Shown here: positions 19,941 to 28,354 of the stretch, in pieces
Position numbering within the stretch: position 1 is the first letter of the stretch
Layout of the letters: each line of letters opens with the position of its first letter
Source: a virus
Direction: 5' to 3' (one strand)
Length of the DNA stretch: 40,134 nucleotides
IMG/VR virus record: IMGVR_UViG_3300038629_000353
Span: 1 to 40,134 of that record
Translations under genes and position numbers: made by a program
The notes under the pieces: generated by a model
The model's database searches: none
Seen by the model: the letters and a program-made list of their open reading frames with translations, nothing else
Told to the model about the DNA's origin: nothing

Positions 19941-21240
19941 GTCCACCGGGCACGCCACCTCCACCACCGGGAACTACACCGGGTCCACCTCTGGGATCTA
20001 CACCCGGTGGTAGTCTCATTCGAGGCGGAGGTGCTCCACGCCATGGTTGCGGAGGCATTGCTCTTGGGTCACCCCTACCACCACCAGCCACACTGGGAGG
20101 TATCATGCGCGGATCTTTACCGGGAGGCGGAGCCATGTTCGGCGGCATAGCTCGTGGATCCATCTGCGGTTTCATACGCGGAGGCACGCCACCTCTGCGG
20201 GGAGACATGTTGCCTTGAATCTGTCGAGGTACGCCACCCATCGGGGGACGCCCAAAGTTTGCTTGCGCAAGTCCACCATACGCATAGCCGTTGATGTAAC
20301 CACCATGTGCTTGTTCCATTTCTTCTAGCTCCCGTTCAGTGCGAGTCTCTGATGCTGTCTTCTTACCCAACAGAGATGCAAGCCAACCAATCTCTTCCTC
20401 CTCTTCTGCAGGAGGTGGGGGTGGAGGTGGATCTACGTGATACTTCCGTTCCCACAAACTATAGCGAGCTGAGCCGCTCGGGTATGGGTTCGCACCCTTC
20501 GCCGCATCTTCTGCGTGAGCAGGCCGCACTGCACCTCCTTCAGCGAAGCCACCCGGTGGCACCATTAATGTTTGTGCCATACGTTCTTTGTGTGCACGTA
20601 AAGCAGCACTGTATTCAGTGTCTCGACCTGCCCTGCGATCCGGTGGCGTGTAGTCCACGGGAGGCACAGCTGGTGGAATGATTCGCGGTGGAGGTTCGCT
20701 TCCAACAGGTACGCACTGTCCACCTCGACGACGGAAACCAGACGGGCAGGTATCGTCCGGGGTAGGACCACCACCTCCGCCTCCGCCTCCACCGCGAGGT
20801 CCACCACCTCCACCTCTACGACCACGGGGTCCTCGGTTCTGTCGAGGACCTTGAGCGATCACTGGGGGAGCATCTTCGGGTGCCTGCGCTGCCAGTATCG
20901 TTGGCTCCGCTTGGTAATAAGTCCCGTCTTCATTTTTGAAATACTCGCCAGCCTCTATTGCCCTCATTGCTCTGAAGTAACCTTTGATGCCACTCCCAAA
21001 CTGACGGGCGAGTTGCTTAAACGACACGTCGCCACCTTCTTGGAAGTTCAGACCCGGCGCATCCAGTCGTTGAATAATATCAGCCATGGGTGCGAGCCCG
21101 CCTTCGTACATGCCGACAGCTTGGTCGGCGTTCATGAATTCTCTTCCGACTGCTCGCGATGGACCTCCGCCCCCCGGCTTCTTCCAGCCGTGAGCAGCGG
21201 CTCTCATTAGTGCGGCTTGCGCGGGTGATCTACTTGGCAT
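19735..21240 (-). CDS. Low-complexity Pro/Gly/Arg-rich virion-type protein
   Basis: A 501-residue protein, last of the late operon. Residues 1-40 (MPSRSPAQAALMRAAAHGWK) resemble a short module common in marine phages (MPSKSxxQxxFM..AHGWKP). Residues about 60-75 have FQEGGDV, the first of several A/E-G-G motifs. Then come long Gly and Pro tracts (GGGGGG near 145-160, seven or more Pro near 285) and a collagen-like C-terminal half of Pro-Arg-Met-Gly repeats. AGGAGTAATC precedes the ATG. It is probably a structural or minor virion component; this is inferred from position. Its 3' end overlaps a convergent gene. Confidence 0.72.
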   Translation of the reverse strand: MPSRSPAQAALMRAAAHGWKKPGGGGPSRAVGREFMNADQAVGMYEGGLAPMADIIQRLDAPGLNFQEGGDVSFKQLARQFGSGIKGYFRAMRAIEAGEYFKNEDGTYYQAEPTILAAQAPEDAPPVIAQGPRQNRGPRGRRGGGGGPRGGGGGGGGGPTPDDTCPSGFRRRGGQCVPVGSEPPPRIIPPAVPPVDYTPPDRRAGRDTEYSAALRAHKERMAQTLMVPPGGFAEGGAVRPAHAEDAAKGANPYPSGSARYSLWERKYHVDPPPPPPPAEEEEEIGWLASLLGKKTASETRTERELEEMEQAHGGYINGYAYGGLAQANFGRPPMGGVPRQIQGNMSPRRGGVPPRMKPQMDPRAMPPNMAPPPGKDPRMIPPSVAGGGRGDPRAMPPQPWRGAPPPRMRLPPGVDPRGGPGVVPGGGGGVPGGPMIPPNLRGHMQRSRMMNRARRGVPGPAGAGGAPNRVGMQDQQGGLARALQKGTGRPPMSRRSGFPGR

Positions 21241-21242
21241 GA

Positions 21243-22547
21243 TTACTCCTGATCCTTTATCTTTTGGATTGCAGTGTTGTACTTATCGATGCTCCAACTG
21301 TGGGAGCGACGTTCCATCTGGTCTGCCTGATCTTTAAGCAGTGTCTCACGGTTGAAAATTCCTTCCCGCTTCATGGGCACAGAACCCTGTTCTTTCCGCG
21401 CGTCCACTTCAGTTCCTAGAAGCGTGTGACGACTGCGTTCAATCTGTTCTTTGAGATCTCGTTCGACATCTTGGTAAGTATTAATGTTGTCGTTATCTGC
21501 CCAACGTCTCCGGTTCCATGTGTACCATCGGCCTACTGCTTCAGCCCATTCGAATGGGGTGTCCGACCGAAAGGCGTCATGAATCAACCGGTACCGTTCG
21601 CTGCCACCCCCTCTCTGGTGGTCGCGTCGATGACCAAACTCGTGAGCCCAAAGCTGATCATTAGCATTCGCAGCACCGACTGCTGCAACAGTGTCTTCTC
21701 CCGGTCCTTCGAGACCTCTCTCCCTTAACTTGTCAGCGATGAGTCCGTACCTACCACCTTCTTCCATGATTGACTCGGCACCGGGAGGTCGATACATACC
21801 CTGCACATTGTAGGTGCCGACAGGTAACATTCGTGCTCGCTCTGCCTCTACTACGCCTTGCAGTTGCGGGCCACCTTGTTTAACGATGTTGCCTTCGAAC
21901 TCCATGTCGATTGCTTGCGCCGCTAAAGCATACGCTGCATCTTCTGCTTCCGTGGAGTCAGGCCAAGGTGCGCTGTCAACGTCACCACCTTCAGCAAATC
22001 CGGGAACGTTAGGTACACGTAAACTACCGGGTACTTGATACTGTTGCTCCAGACCTCCCAGATCAATAGGATCGAATTCTGCGTCAGCCGCACCTGCTCC
22101 TGCACCAACTACTGCAGCTCCACCGGCTTGTGATATAGGTACCGCTGCGGGAGCAGCTGCGGCAAGTGCTCCGCCTGCGTACCAAGATGCAATCGCTGCA
22201 GCTACCTGATGTGCACCGGCACTTGGTCCAGTGTCAATTCCTTTCTCCGCTGCGTCGATGTACGCACCTTTGGATGGACCACCTAGCTGGTTAAGCATTG
22301 GCTCGTAGTCTTTGCCCAAGATCTCGCCGAAGACCTTCGACTGTATAGGGTCAGCACCAAAGATAGGCATCAACAAACGTTCAGGGTCATCCCTGATCGC
22401 GTCCCACCAGTACGACAGATTGTTCTTCTCGAACGCCAGCATGTCATCCAGACCAAGCTTCTTGGAAGCACGCCCAAGCTCCTTCTTAGTCTTCTTCTGG
22501 TGACCGAAGGGATCGTGTACTTTTTTTATGAAGGAACCTAAACCCAT
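21243..22547 (-). CDS. Virion-associated protein with HExxH zinc-protease motif
   Basis: A 434-residue protein. Residues 1-90 are helical; 105-160 are Ala/Gly-rich and hydrophobic, a possible membrane-active segment; FAEGGDV lies at 184-190. Residues 240-350 look like a metallopeptidase domain, with LWAHEFGHRRDH (299-310) giving His302, Glu303 and His306, and WAEAVGRW (334-341), where Glu336 could be the third zinc ligand. It may digest peptidoglycan cross-links or capsid proteins. The start overlaps the TerS stop (TAATG), with GGAAGAG before it. Confidence 0.72.
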   Translation of the reverse strand: MGLGSFIKKVHDPFGHQKKTKKELGRASKKLGLDDMLAFEKNNLSYWWDAIRDDPERLLMPIFGADPIQSKVFGEILGKDYEPMLNQLGGPSKGAYIDAAEKGIDTGPSAGAHQVAAAIASWYAGGALAAAAPAAVPISQAGGAAVVGAGAGAADAEFDPIDLGGLEQQYQVPGSLRVPNVPGFAEGGDVDSAPWPDSTEAEDAAYALAAQAIDMEFEGNIVKQGGPQLQGVVEAERARMLPVGTYNVQGMYRPPGAESIMEEGGRYGLIADKLRERGLEGPGEDTVAAVGAANANDQLWAHEFGHRRDHQRGGGSERYRLIHDAFRSDTPFEWAEAVGRWYTWNRRRWADNDNINTYQDVERDLKEQIERSRHTLLGTEVDARKEQGSVPMKREGIFNRETLLKDQADQMERRSHSWSIDKYNTAIQKIKDQE

Positions 22548-23110
22548 TACTCTTCCACTTCTCCGGTGCGCCCGTCGATCACTGCGTTGTCGGGCTTCGG
22601 TTGAATCAGTGACAGGATGCTGGACATGACTTCCATCTTCGTCTCGTCACGAATACCAATGGGTGCTCCTTCCTTGCCGCTGACTTGAGTCTCTTTACGG
22701 TCGGACCAGTTTTGTTTCTGACGATTGGTCAGCCACAACTTGATCGCTTGCACGTCAGGTTTGTAATGCTTGATGGTGTCGGCACGGATGACTTCACCGT
22801 CCCACATCATTATCTTTTCTTCGTCGTGCGTGTAGCCGGTCGCTGTCTGGAACAGAGCATTCAACACCGCAGCATCTGCATCGGTGTAGCCCTGTTCAAC
22901 AGCCTTCTTGAAGTGTGGGTACTGCGCCTTCCAGATGCCCATCTGCCTGCGACTGATGTCGAACACTTCAGAGATGTCGTCCTCGTCCATGCCATTCATC
23001 ATGATCGCGCGGATCTGATCGGGGAAGTCAGGCAGGAATACACGGGAGCCAGATGGCATTATCTGACCGTGGTTATTCCTTGCCCTGCGATTGATTCGTT
23101 TCGCTGGCAC
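22547..23110 (-). CDS. Terminase small subunit
   Basis: A 187-residue protein that fits phage small terminase subunits. An N-terminal HTH-like part (DDISEVFDISRRQMGIWK, residues about 43-60) should bind the packaging site. The conserved family segment follows: DADAAVLNALFQTATGYTHDEEKI, KHYKPDVQAIKLWLTNRQ and NWSDRKE. It would hand DNA to the large subunit, which is not in this window. The start is a GTG overlapping the upstream stop (TAGTG). It lies between large virion genes rather than beside a large subunit, which is unusual. Confidence 0.88.
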   Translation of the reverse strand: MPAKRINRRARNNHGQIMPSGSRVFLPDFPDQIRAIMMNGMDEDDISEVFDISRRQMGIWKAQYPHFKKAVEQGYTDADAAVLNALFQTATGYTHDEEKIMMWDGEVIRADTIKHYKPDVQAIKLWLTNRQKQNWSDRKETQVSGKEGAPIGIRDETKMEVMSSILSLIQPKPDNAVIDGRTGEVEE

Positions 23111-25776
23111 TACTCTTCTCGCTCCTGTTCCATTCGAATGAACTCCATCGTCTCTTCATCGGTCATGACGGGAGCTGCCTCTTCTCCTTCCTCGTCGTCA
23201 CCGAAACCAATCATGCGTAGCAGCTTGGCAGTCATGCCCTCTTCTTCGTCCTCGGCACCTGCAGCGGTGCGGAGCTGCTCCATGCCTTGGTTGATCATTG
23301 TCTGGTCCCGCATCTCCTGTTCCTCAGCGAATTCATCGGAGACGTACACCATGTCGTGCGGATCGTCTTCGTCCCAGTCCTGAGCCATGGCTCGGCCACC
23401 TGCCATCAGCAGCGGAGTGATCTGCCGCATGATGTCGTCCTTCAGTGCAGGATCGGACTTCACATGGTACAGGCGCAGTAGTAAATTACGGACAGGCCCA
23501 CTCTGGTACGCATTACCAATTCCACCGATGAGTCCTAGCGTGACCAGATTCATTGCGTTCAGGGATTTCTGACCGAAGCCACCGGACGCTGCCATGCCGA
23601 CACCCTTACCGATGTTACCCGCTGCCTCGGTCATCTTGAGGTACTCAGCCATGCCATCCAGCATCTGACGATCCTGTCCGTCCGGGAAGAGACGCCGAAG
23701 CTGCCGCTCAACGCTTGGCTTATTCATCCAACTAAGGAACTTGGCAGGGTGTACTAGAGCCTCTTCTGCTTTTGTTCGACGCCATCCCGCAGCACGCATG
23801 CCATCCTTCAACACCATCTGGCGAGCAGCATTCACACCGTCAGGGGAGAGGTTATCCATCAGCAGACGCACCGTCTGATCGTCGCCTGACATCAGTGCAG
23901 TACGCATCACCTTCTCATCGACTTGGCCTGCCTCGATGAGTGCGCGCAGCGTTTTACTTCCCTGCTCTTTGAGAATTTGATCGACTTCTAAGGTAGATGC
24001 GAGGTAACGAGCACCTGCCTCGCCACCCTCTTCAGTAGCGTGACGTGAGAGATCTCGACGGAGTGCGTCAGCTACTTCACCTATAGCTTGACGGGCTCCC
24101 GGAGGTCCGTTCGCTGATTGCGTGTACAGATACTCCAGCCAGTCATTCATCGTGCCGAAGCCACGTGGGAAAGTTTGTCCCGGTGGCGTCTTAACACCCT
24201 GCCATATTTGGTTGCGTACTTTATCGAGCAGTGCGATGGTGCCCTTGTTGCCCAGATCTCCAAGCTTCGTCTCGGCCTCGATCATGTCGCGAATGGTCAG
24301 ACGGAAGTCACGGAGGATGACGTCGTTACCTTGCATCGCATCGACGGCACTGTTAACTCCAGCGCGTGCTGACTGCATAGCCGCACCCGCGTTGCGGTTA
24401 ACACTGTCAAGCACCTGAGCACCGTAGTTGGTATTCGGATTCAGGTGAAAACGATCAGCCAACCAGCGCAGTGTTTCAACTCGCTCCTCACGTTGTGCAG
24501 TACGCAGTCCACCAGTACCTGTGAGCGGCAGACGCTCGACCATCTTCAAGAGGATCTGACGGAATGGTGTGTGCGCCTCAGGCACTGCGTCCTGCGTCGT
24601 GACGATAGCAGGTCGCTTAGATTGCAGACGAGACGTCATGTCCTTGGCGAAGCCTAAGACCCTCGCTTTGTACTCAGGGATCACCGCTTGGATGCCCTGC
24701 CATTTGGTCTGGAGTCCGAAGAAATTTTCGGGGACGTAACTGCCAATGAACCGACCACTACGCTGCACCAGTCCCATCATTGGACGTGCCACGTCGATCA
24801 AAGGACCGATGCCTGCACTGAGTGCAACATCGAGGTGATCGAACTGACCACCAGCCATCTCCTGACCTTGCTGAATGATTGCTTCGGTTGTACCAGCCGT
24901 CAGCGCACCGACAGTCATGCGTCCTGCTGTCGATGTCATCGCACCCGTTGCGCGACCGGCAGGTGTGAACATCGCAGCGGCACCTGCACCTTGCGCAATA
25001 TCCATCGGGCTCATACCGGGTCGGTTAACGACAGCCTGCGCTCCGTTGATGTTGTTGGAGACAATCATCGTTCCGTCAGGTGCGTGCGTGATTCCAAACT
25101 GCGGCCACCGACGCTCACCTGTCTTAGGATCGACTTGCGTCAGCATCTGTCCAACCTCACCGGGGTCGTACATGGTTAAGGCTGCTGCCGAGATCAAGGC
25201 CTTATCCCCGAAGCTCATCCCCTCGCCCATGCCGGTGCCGATGCGCTCAACCATTCGCCCAGACTGTTGCAACTCCATCAGCTGTTGAGAGAGTGCGGCA
25301 TGAGCCCAGAAGCCTCTATCGGGATCGTCCATTATCGCTCTCTGCTCATCCAGCAAGCGTTTGTACTCATCAGTCGGACCTGAAGTTCCGATGAACATTT
25401 CAGGCAACTGTTTTTGTGCGAGTTCACCCTGCTCATTAAGAATGGGGATCCTGTTCCCCTCCTCATCTAAAGCAAACTCACGTGGCTCTCCCTCCTCACC
25501 AGCCGGGGCAATTTCGTAAGAACCTTCTGCAGCAGCTGACGTACCCGGCGCATCCGGAAACGGAGAGAACGCACCCGCTGGCTGTGGAATCTCAATGCCT
25601 TCAGCCTCACCGCTGCGCACGTACTGGACAGCCTGTTGTGCACTGCCCACAGGATCACGTGTAGCGTCACCGAAGCGACCCGTCTCTAAGGCACGCCCTT
25701 CAAGTACTGCAGCCTCTTCAACAACTTCATCTTCATCGAGCCGAGTGTCGCCGAAACGTGATGTCTGTTCCGCCAT
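23110..25776 (-). CDS. Large internal-virion-type protein
   Basis: An 888-residue protein, the largest complete gene here. Residues 1-130 are acidic and look disordered, with SRFGDTRLDEDE and GRFGDATRD as a near repeat. Residues about 240-330 are Gly/Ala/Met-rich and could insert into a membrane. Residues 350-750 are mainly helical. The C-terminal 130 residues are very acidic. This layout suits an ejected internal virion protein of a short-tailed phage, but I see no enzyme motif such as a transglycosylase. AGAGGAATAAACC precedes the ATG. Confidence 0.7.
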   Translation of the reverse strand: MAEQTSRFGDTRLDEDEVVEEAAVLEGRALETGRFGDATRDPVGSAQQAVQYVRSGEAEGIEIPQPAGAFSPFPDAPGTSAAAEGSYEIAPAGEEGEPREFALDEEGNRIPILNEQGELAQKQLPEMFIGTSGPTDEYKRLLDEQRAIMDDPDRGFWAHAALSQQLMELQQSGRMVERIGTGMGEGMSFGDKALISAAALTMYDPGEVGQMLTQVDPKTGERRWPQFGITHAPDGTMIVSNNINGAQAVVNRPGMSPMDIAQGAGAAAMFTPAGRATGAMTSTAGRMTVGALTAGTTEAIIQQGQEMAGGQFDHLDVALSAGIGPLIDVARPMMGLVQRSGRFIGSYVPENFFGLQTKWQGIQAVIPEYKARVLGFAKDMTSRLQSKRPAIVTTQDAVPEAHTPFRQILLKMVERLPLTGTGGLRTAQREERVETLRWLADRFHLNPNTNYGAQVLDSVNRNAGAAMQSARAGVNSAVDAMQGNDVILRDFRLTIRDMIEAETKLGDLGNKGTIALLDKVRNQIWQGVKTPPGQTFPRGFGTMNDWLEYLYTQSANGPPGARQAIGEVADALRRDLSRHATEEGGEAGARYLASTLEVDQILKEQGSKTLRALIEAGQVDEKVMRTALMSGDDQTVRLLMDNLSPDGVNAARQMVLKDGMRAAGWRRTKAEEALVHPAKFLSWMNKPSVERQLRRLFPDGQDRQMLDGMAEYLKMTEAAGNIGKGVGMAASGGFGQKSLNAMNLVTLGLIGGIGNAYQSGPVRNLLLRLYHVKSDPALKDDIMRQITPLLMAGGRAMAQDWDEDDPHDMVYVSDEFAEEQEMRDQTMINQGMEQLRTAAGAEDEEEGMTAKLLRMIGFGDDEEGEEAAPVMTDEETMEFIRMEQEREE

Positions 25777-25779
25777 GGT

Positions 25780-27057
25780 TTATTCCTCTTCTTCAGCCGG
25801 TGCACGTTTGGTAAACGCTGCGCCACCATAGTCTTCGTAATACATCTGACCAACTTCGAGTTCGTCGTATGCTTTCTGCCCCTTGGACCCTTTGGGGAGG
25901 ACCGGAATCTCTGAGTCGTACCCATCCCACAAGTCGTACACGTAATCCGAGTTGCCACGTTGGTGCGCTTCACGAATGCCGCGCTTGATGATGCGGTTAT
26001 AAACTGCACGCATGCGTACCAACTGTCGGTAGTTTGCTGTGGCATTCTGTCCGATGCCTGCTGAAATACTCTTCATCTCGCGCAGGTCAGTATCGGATGA
26101 CGCGCCTTTCAGATCGGCCAAGCGCTCCATGTAATTTTCAGCGATGATCATCTGCAGCTCGGTAAGATCTGCTGTGTCACCGAAGTCAATGCCGAGGATG
26201 TTAGCGATTCTATTCTTCAGTGCGTTGATGCCACTGGTCGTAATCCTCCCCGGATCTATCTGCTCCAAGATTGCCATGGCGCGTTGGATATCTACCATGC
26301 TGCCCTTGGCAATCAGTGCGTCACCAATTTGGAACTGAGATCTCTGCTCTTCTGCCCCTGCACGTTCTTTAGCACGCTCGATCTCTGCCATGCGGCGAGG
26401 ATCGTTACGCTCGACAGACAAAATCAGTTCGCCATCGTCACCTTTGAGGAAGACCGTCCGGATACCCTCAGGACCCGGTAGCGAAGGATCCTGATACGCC
26501 TGAACCAAAACCATGCGCTGGTTAGCAGGTGAGTTCTTCGTATCCTCAGGATGGACTGCTGCTTCGGGACCACCCACGGTAGTCTGGGTGAATTTCGTTC
26601 TGCCCTGCTTATCCAACGCGATCAACTGATTGAGTGCATCACCTTCAGCTGCGATCTCATCGGCAGTGATCTGCGCTTCTTCGGCGGCGAATCCTGCGCG
26701 CGTATCTGCGCCTTGACTTGACACATCACGCACCGCACCTGCAGCCATGCCGACGCTCTCACCGAAGCCACCCGTCCGCGTAGGTGTGAGCATTGACTGT
26801 GCAATAGCAAGCCACTTGTCCTGCTTCTCCCTTTGCGCGTTTTTGGTTCGACGATCCGCGAGGTTCTCACGCGTAGCTCGCAGCCGTTCAATAGCCGACT
26901 CCTTGCCCTGCAGAATCATTTGCGTAAGACTTTGCCCCGGATCAGGACCACCCGTCGTACGCGCAACGATTTCCTCAGGCGCAATGCCCGGAGAAGGAGG
27001 ACCGTACACCTCTTCCTCTTCCGTTACCGCTGCTAGTCCGCCTTGTATGTCTGCCAT
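25780..27057 (-). CDS. Internal-virion-type protein, unknown function
   Basis: A 425-residue protein starting MADIQGGLAAVTEEEE. Residues 50-90 form a charged coiled coil (AIERLRATRENLADRRTKNA). GGFGESVGMAAGAVRDVSSQG (about 113-133) is a Gly/Ala helix seen in several marine phage virion proteins. The second half is helical, with an acidic end (APAEEEE). The start at 27057 is preferred to a frame extension to 27111, which would overlap the previous gene by 50 bp. AGGACTGAGCTA lies before it. An ejection or capsid-internal role is inferred from neighbours. Confidence 0.68.
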   Translation of the reverse strand: MADIQGGLAAVTEEEEVYGPPSPGIAPEEIVARTTGGPDPGQSLTQMILQGKESAIERLRATRENLADRRTKNAQREKQDKWLAIAQSMLTPTRTGGFGESVGMAAGAVRDVSSQGADTRAGFAAEEAQITADEIAAEGDALNQLIALDKQGRTKFTQTTVGGPEAAVHPEDTKNSPANQRMVLVQAYQDPSLPGPEGIRTVFLKGDDGELILSVERNDPRRMAEIERAKERAGAEEQRSQFQIGDALIAKGSMVDIQRAMAILEQIDPGRITTSGINALKNRIANILGIDFGDTADLTELQMIIAENYMERLADLKGASSDTDLREMKSISAGIGQNATANYRQLVRMRAVYNRIIKRGIREAHQRGNSDYVYDLWDGYDSEIPVLPKGSKGQKAYDELEVGQMYYEDYGGAAFTKRAPAEEEE

Positions 27058-27061
27058 TAGC

Positions 27062-28354
27062 TCAGTCCTGTTTGTCAGCTCGCCAATTGTTCTTGCGGCT
27101 CGTAGATTCATCGTTGGTCGTAAGCTGTTTGCCTCGACTTACTCCGATACTGTCGCCTATATCAGGGTAGCCCCACTTGCCCATCCACTTATTGAAGGTC
27201 GGAAATCTCTTCGCAATTCCTGATCGAATGCTGTCGAGTACCTGCCCACCAAAAGCGTACTCAGCTAGTCCGCCCTGCGCGTATCCTTTTGGGTACGCAT
27301 ACCCACCCTCCGCATAGTCATCAATGTAACCACCTTCCGCGTTGCCGTCTCCTTGGAGTCCACGGTACACACCGTAGCCAGCCACCATCTGTGACAGCGG
27401 TGACGGCTGGTAAATATCTGCCGGTCCCACGTCGGTTCGTGTCTGTGATGTGCTCATCGGCAGTCCGCGTATGGTGTTGGACATGAACGCTAGCCGGTCG
27501 AATGGCAACTGACGTTGTTCGAGGAAGTCGTTGTACGCCATATCGAGGCTTGCCTGATCCAGTCCCTGCTGTTGCGCACCGATGCCTTCCATTGCTGCTG
27601 CATCCGTGAGACCCATGCGTTGAGATGCTTCGCCCATTCGGCCAAGACCTTCGGCTCCGGCGTACATGCTCGCGGCACCAGCTTCTTCGAGTGCTCCTGC
27701 GATGCGTCCCAGCTCGCCTTGTCGCGTCATGTCGGCACCGAAGATGTCTGCACCCTGACCGTACGCTCCGTGAAGTGCTTCGAGCCGCTGGGCTTCGAGG
27801 CCTTCTTGAATGTCGCGTGAGCCACTGATAGCGATGTCTTCCATCGAGCCTGTGCCACCACGAGAACCATACTGACCTGCACCACCGAACATGCCGGAGA
27901 TGCGAGGCATAAATTCTTCTTCCAACGTGCGCGTGGCGAGTGCTTCCTGTCGGTCGAGTACGTTCCCGATGTACGGGCTCATGTAAGAGTCAGCGACGCC
28001 TTCGTCGGTCCACTGTTTTGACCCGGCGTCGAGGTAAGGCTGTGCAGCACCAGAGATGTTCGCAGCACGATTGAGCCCACCCATGTAGCCCGCACCCCCT
28101 GCTTCGAGGTAAGGCTGGTACGCACCGACGTTCTCTTCAACCATGCCGAACGCAGCTTGTTGCTCCGGCGTGAAGCCAGCGATCCTCGGACCACCGTACG
28201 GAATGTAAGGTTCAGCAGCGGCTGCGTTCGCTCGTGCGATCAGTCCCTGCGTGTAATCCGACATCCACTTGGGGATGTTTTCCACCGTCTGCCCGTAGGT
28301 TGTGACAGATTGTGGAGGCTTTCCCTCAAACAGAAAATCTAGGCTGCTTCCCAT
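27062..28354 (-). CDS. Virion protein with clustered A-E-G-G motifs
   Basis: A 430-residue protein. The N-terminus (TVENIPKWMSDYTQGLIARA, then YGGPRIAGFTPEQQAAFG) is a pattern I associate with marine podovirus virion proteins. The middle is Ala/Gly/Gln-rich helix. Near residues 343-380 there is a cluster of four or five short motifs: NAEGGY, YAEGGY, YAQGGL, YAFGGQ. The C-terminus is basic. GGGAGAGCGTA precedes the ATG. It may be an internal or tail-associated protein; no enzymatic motif is seen. Confidence 0.7.
   Translation of the reverse strand: MGSSLDFLFEGKPPQSVTTYGQTVENIPKWMSDYTQGLIARANAAAAEPYIPYGGPRIAGFTPEQQAAFGMVEENVGAYQPYLEAGGAGYMGGLNRAANISGAAQPYLDAGSKQWTDEGVADSYMSPYIGNVLDRQEALATRTLEEEFMPRISGMFGGAGQYGSRGGTGSMEDIAISGSRDIQEGLEAQRLEALHGAYGQGADIFGADMTRQGELGRIAGALEEAGAASMYAGAEGLGRMGEASQRMGLTDAAAMEGIGAQQQGLDQASLDMAYNDFLEQRQLPFDRLAFMSNTIRGLPMSTSQTRTDVGPADIYQPSPLSQMVAGYGVYRGLQGDGNAEGGYIDDYAEGGYAYPKGYAQGGLAEYAFGGQVLDSIRSGIAKRFPTFNKWMGKWGYPDIGDSIGVSRGKQLTTNDESTSRKNNWRADKQD

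Noticed and set aside
20740-20800. Gly-codon tract that could be a sequencing or assembly artefact
   Set aside because: The frame is kept throughout and the rest of the 501-residue protein has the same Pro/Gly bias, so a real low-complexity region is more likely.
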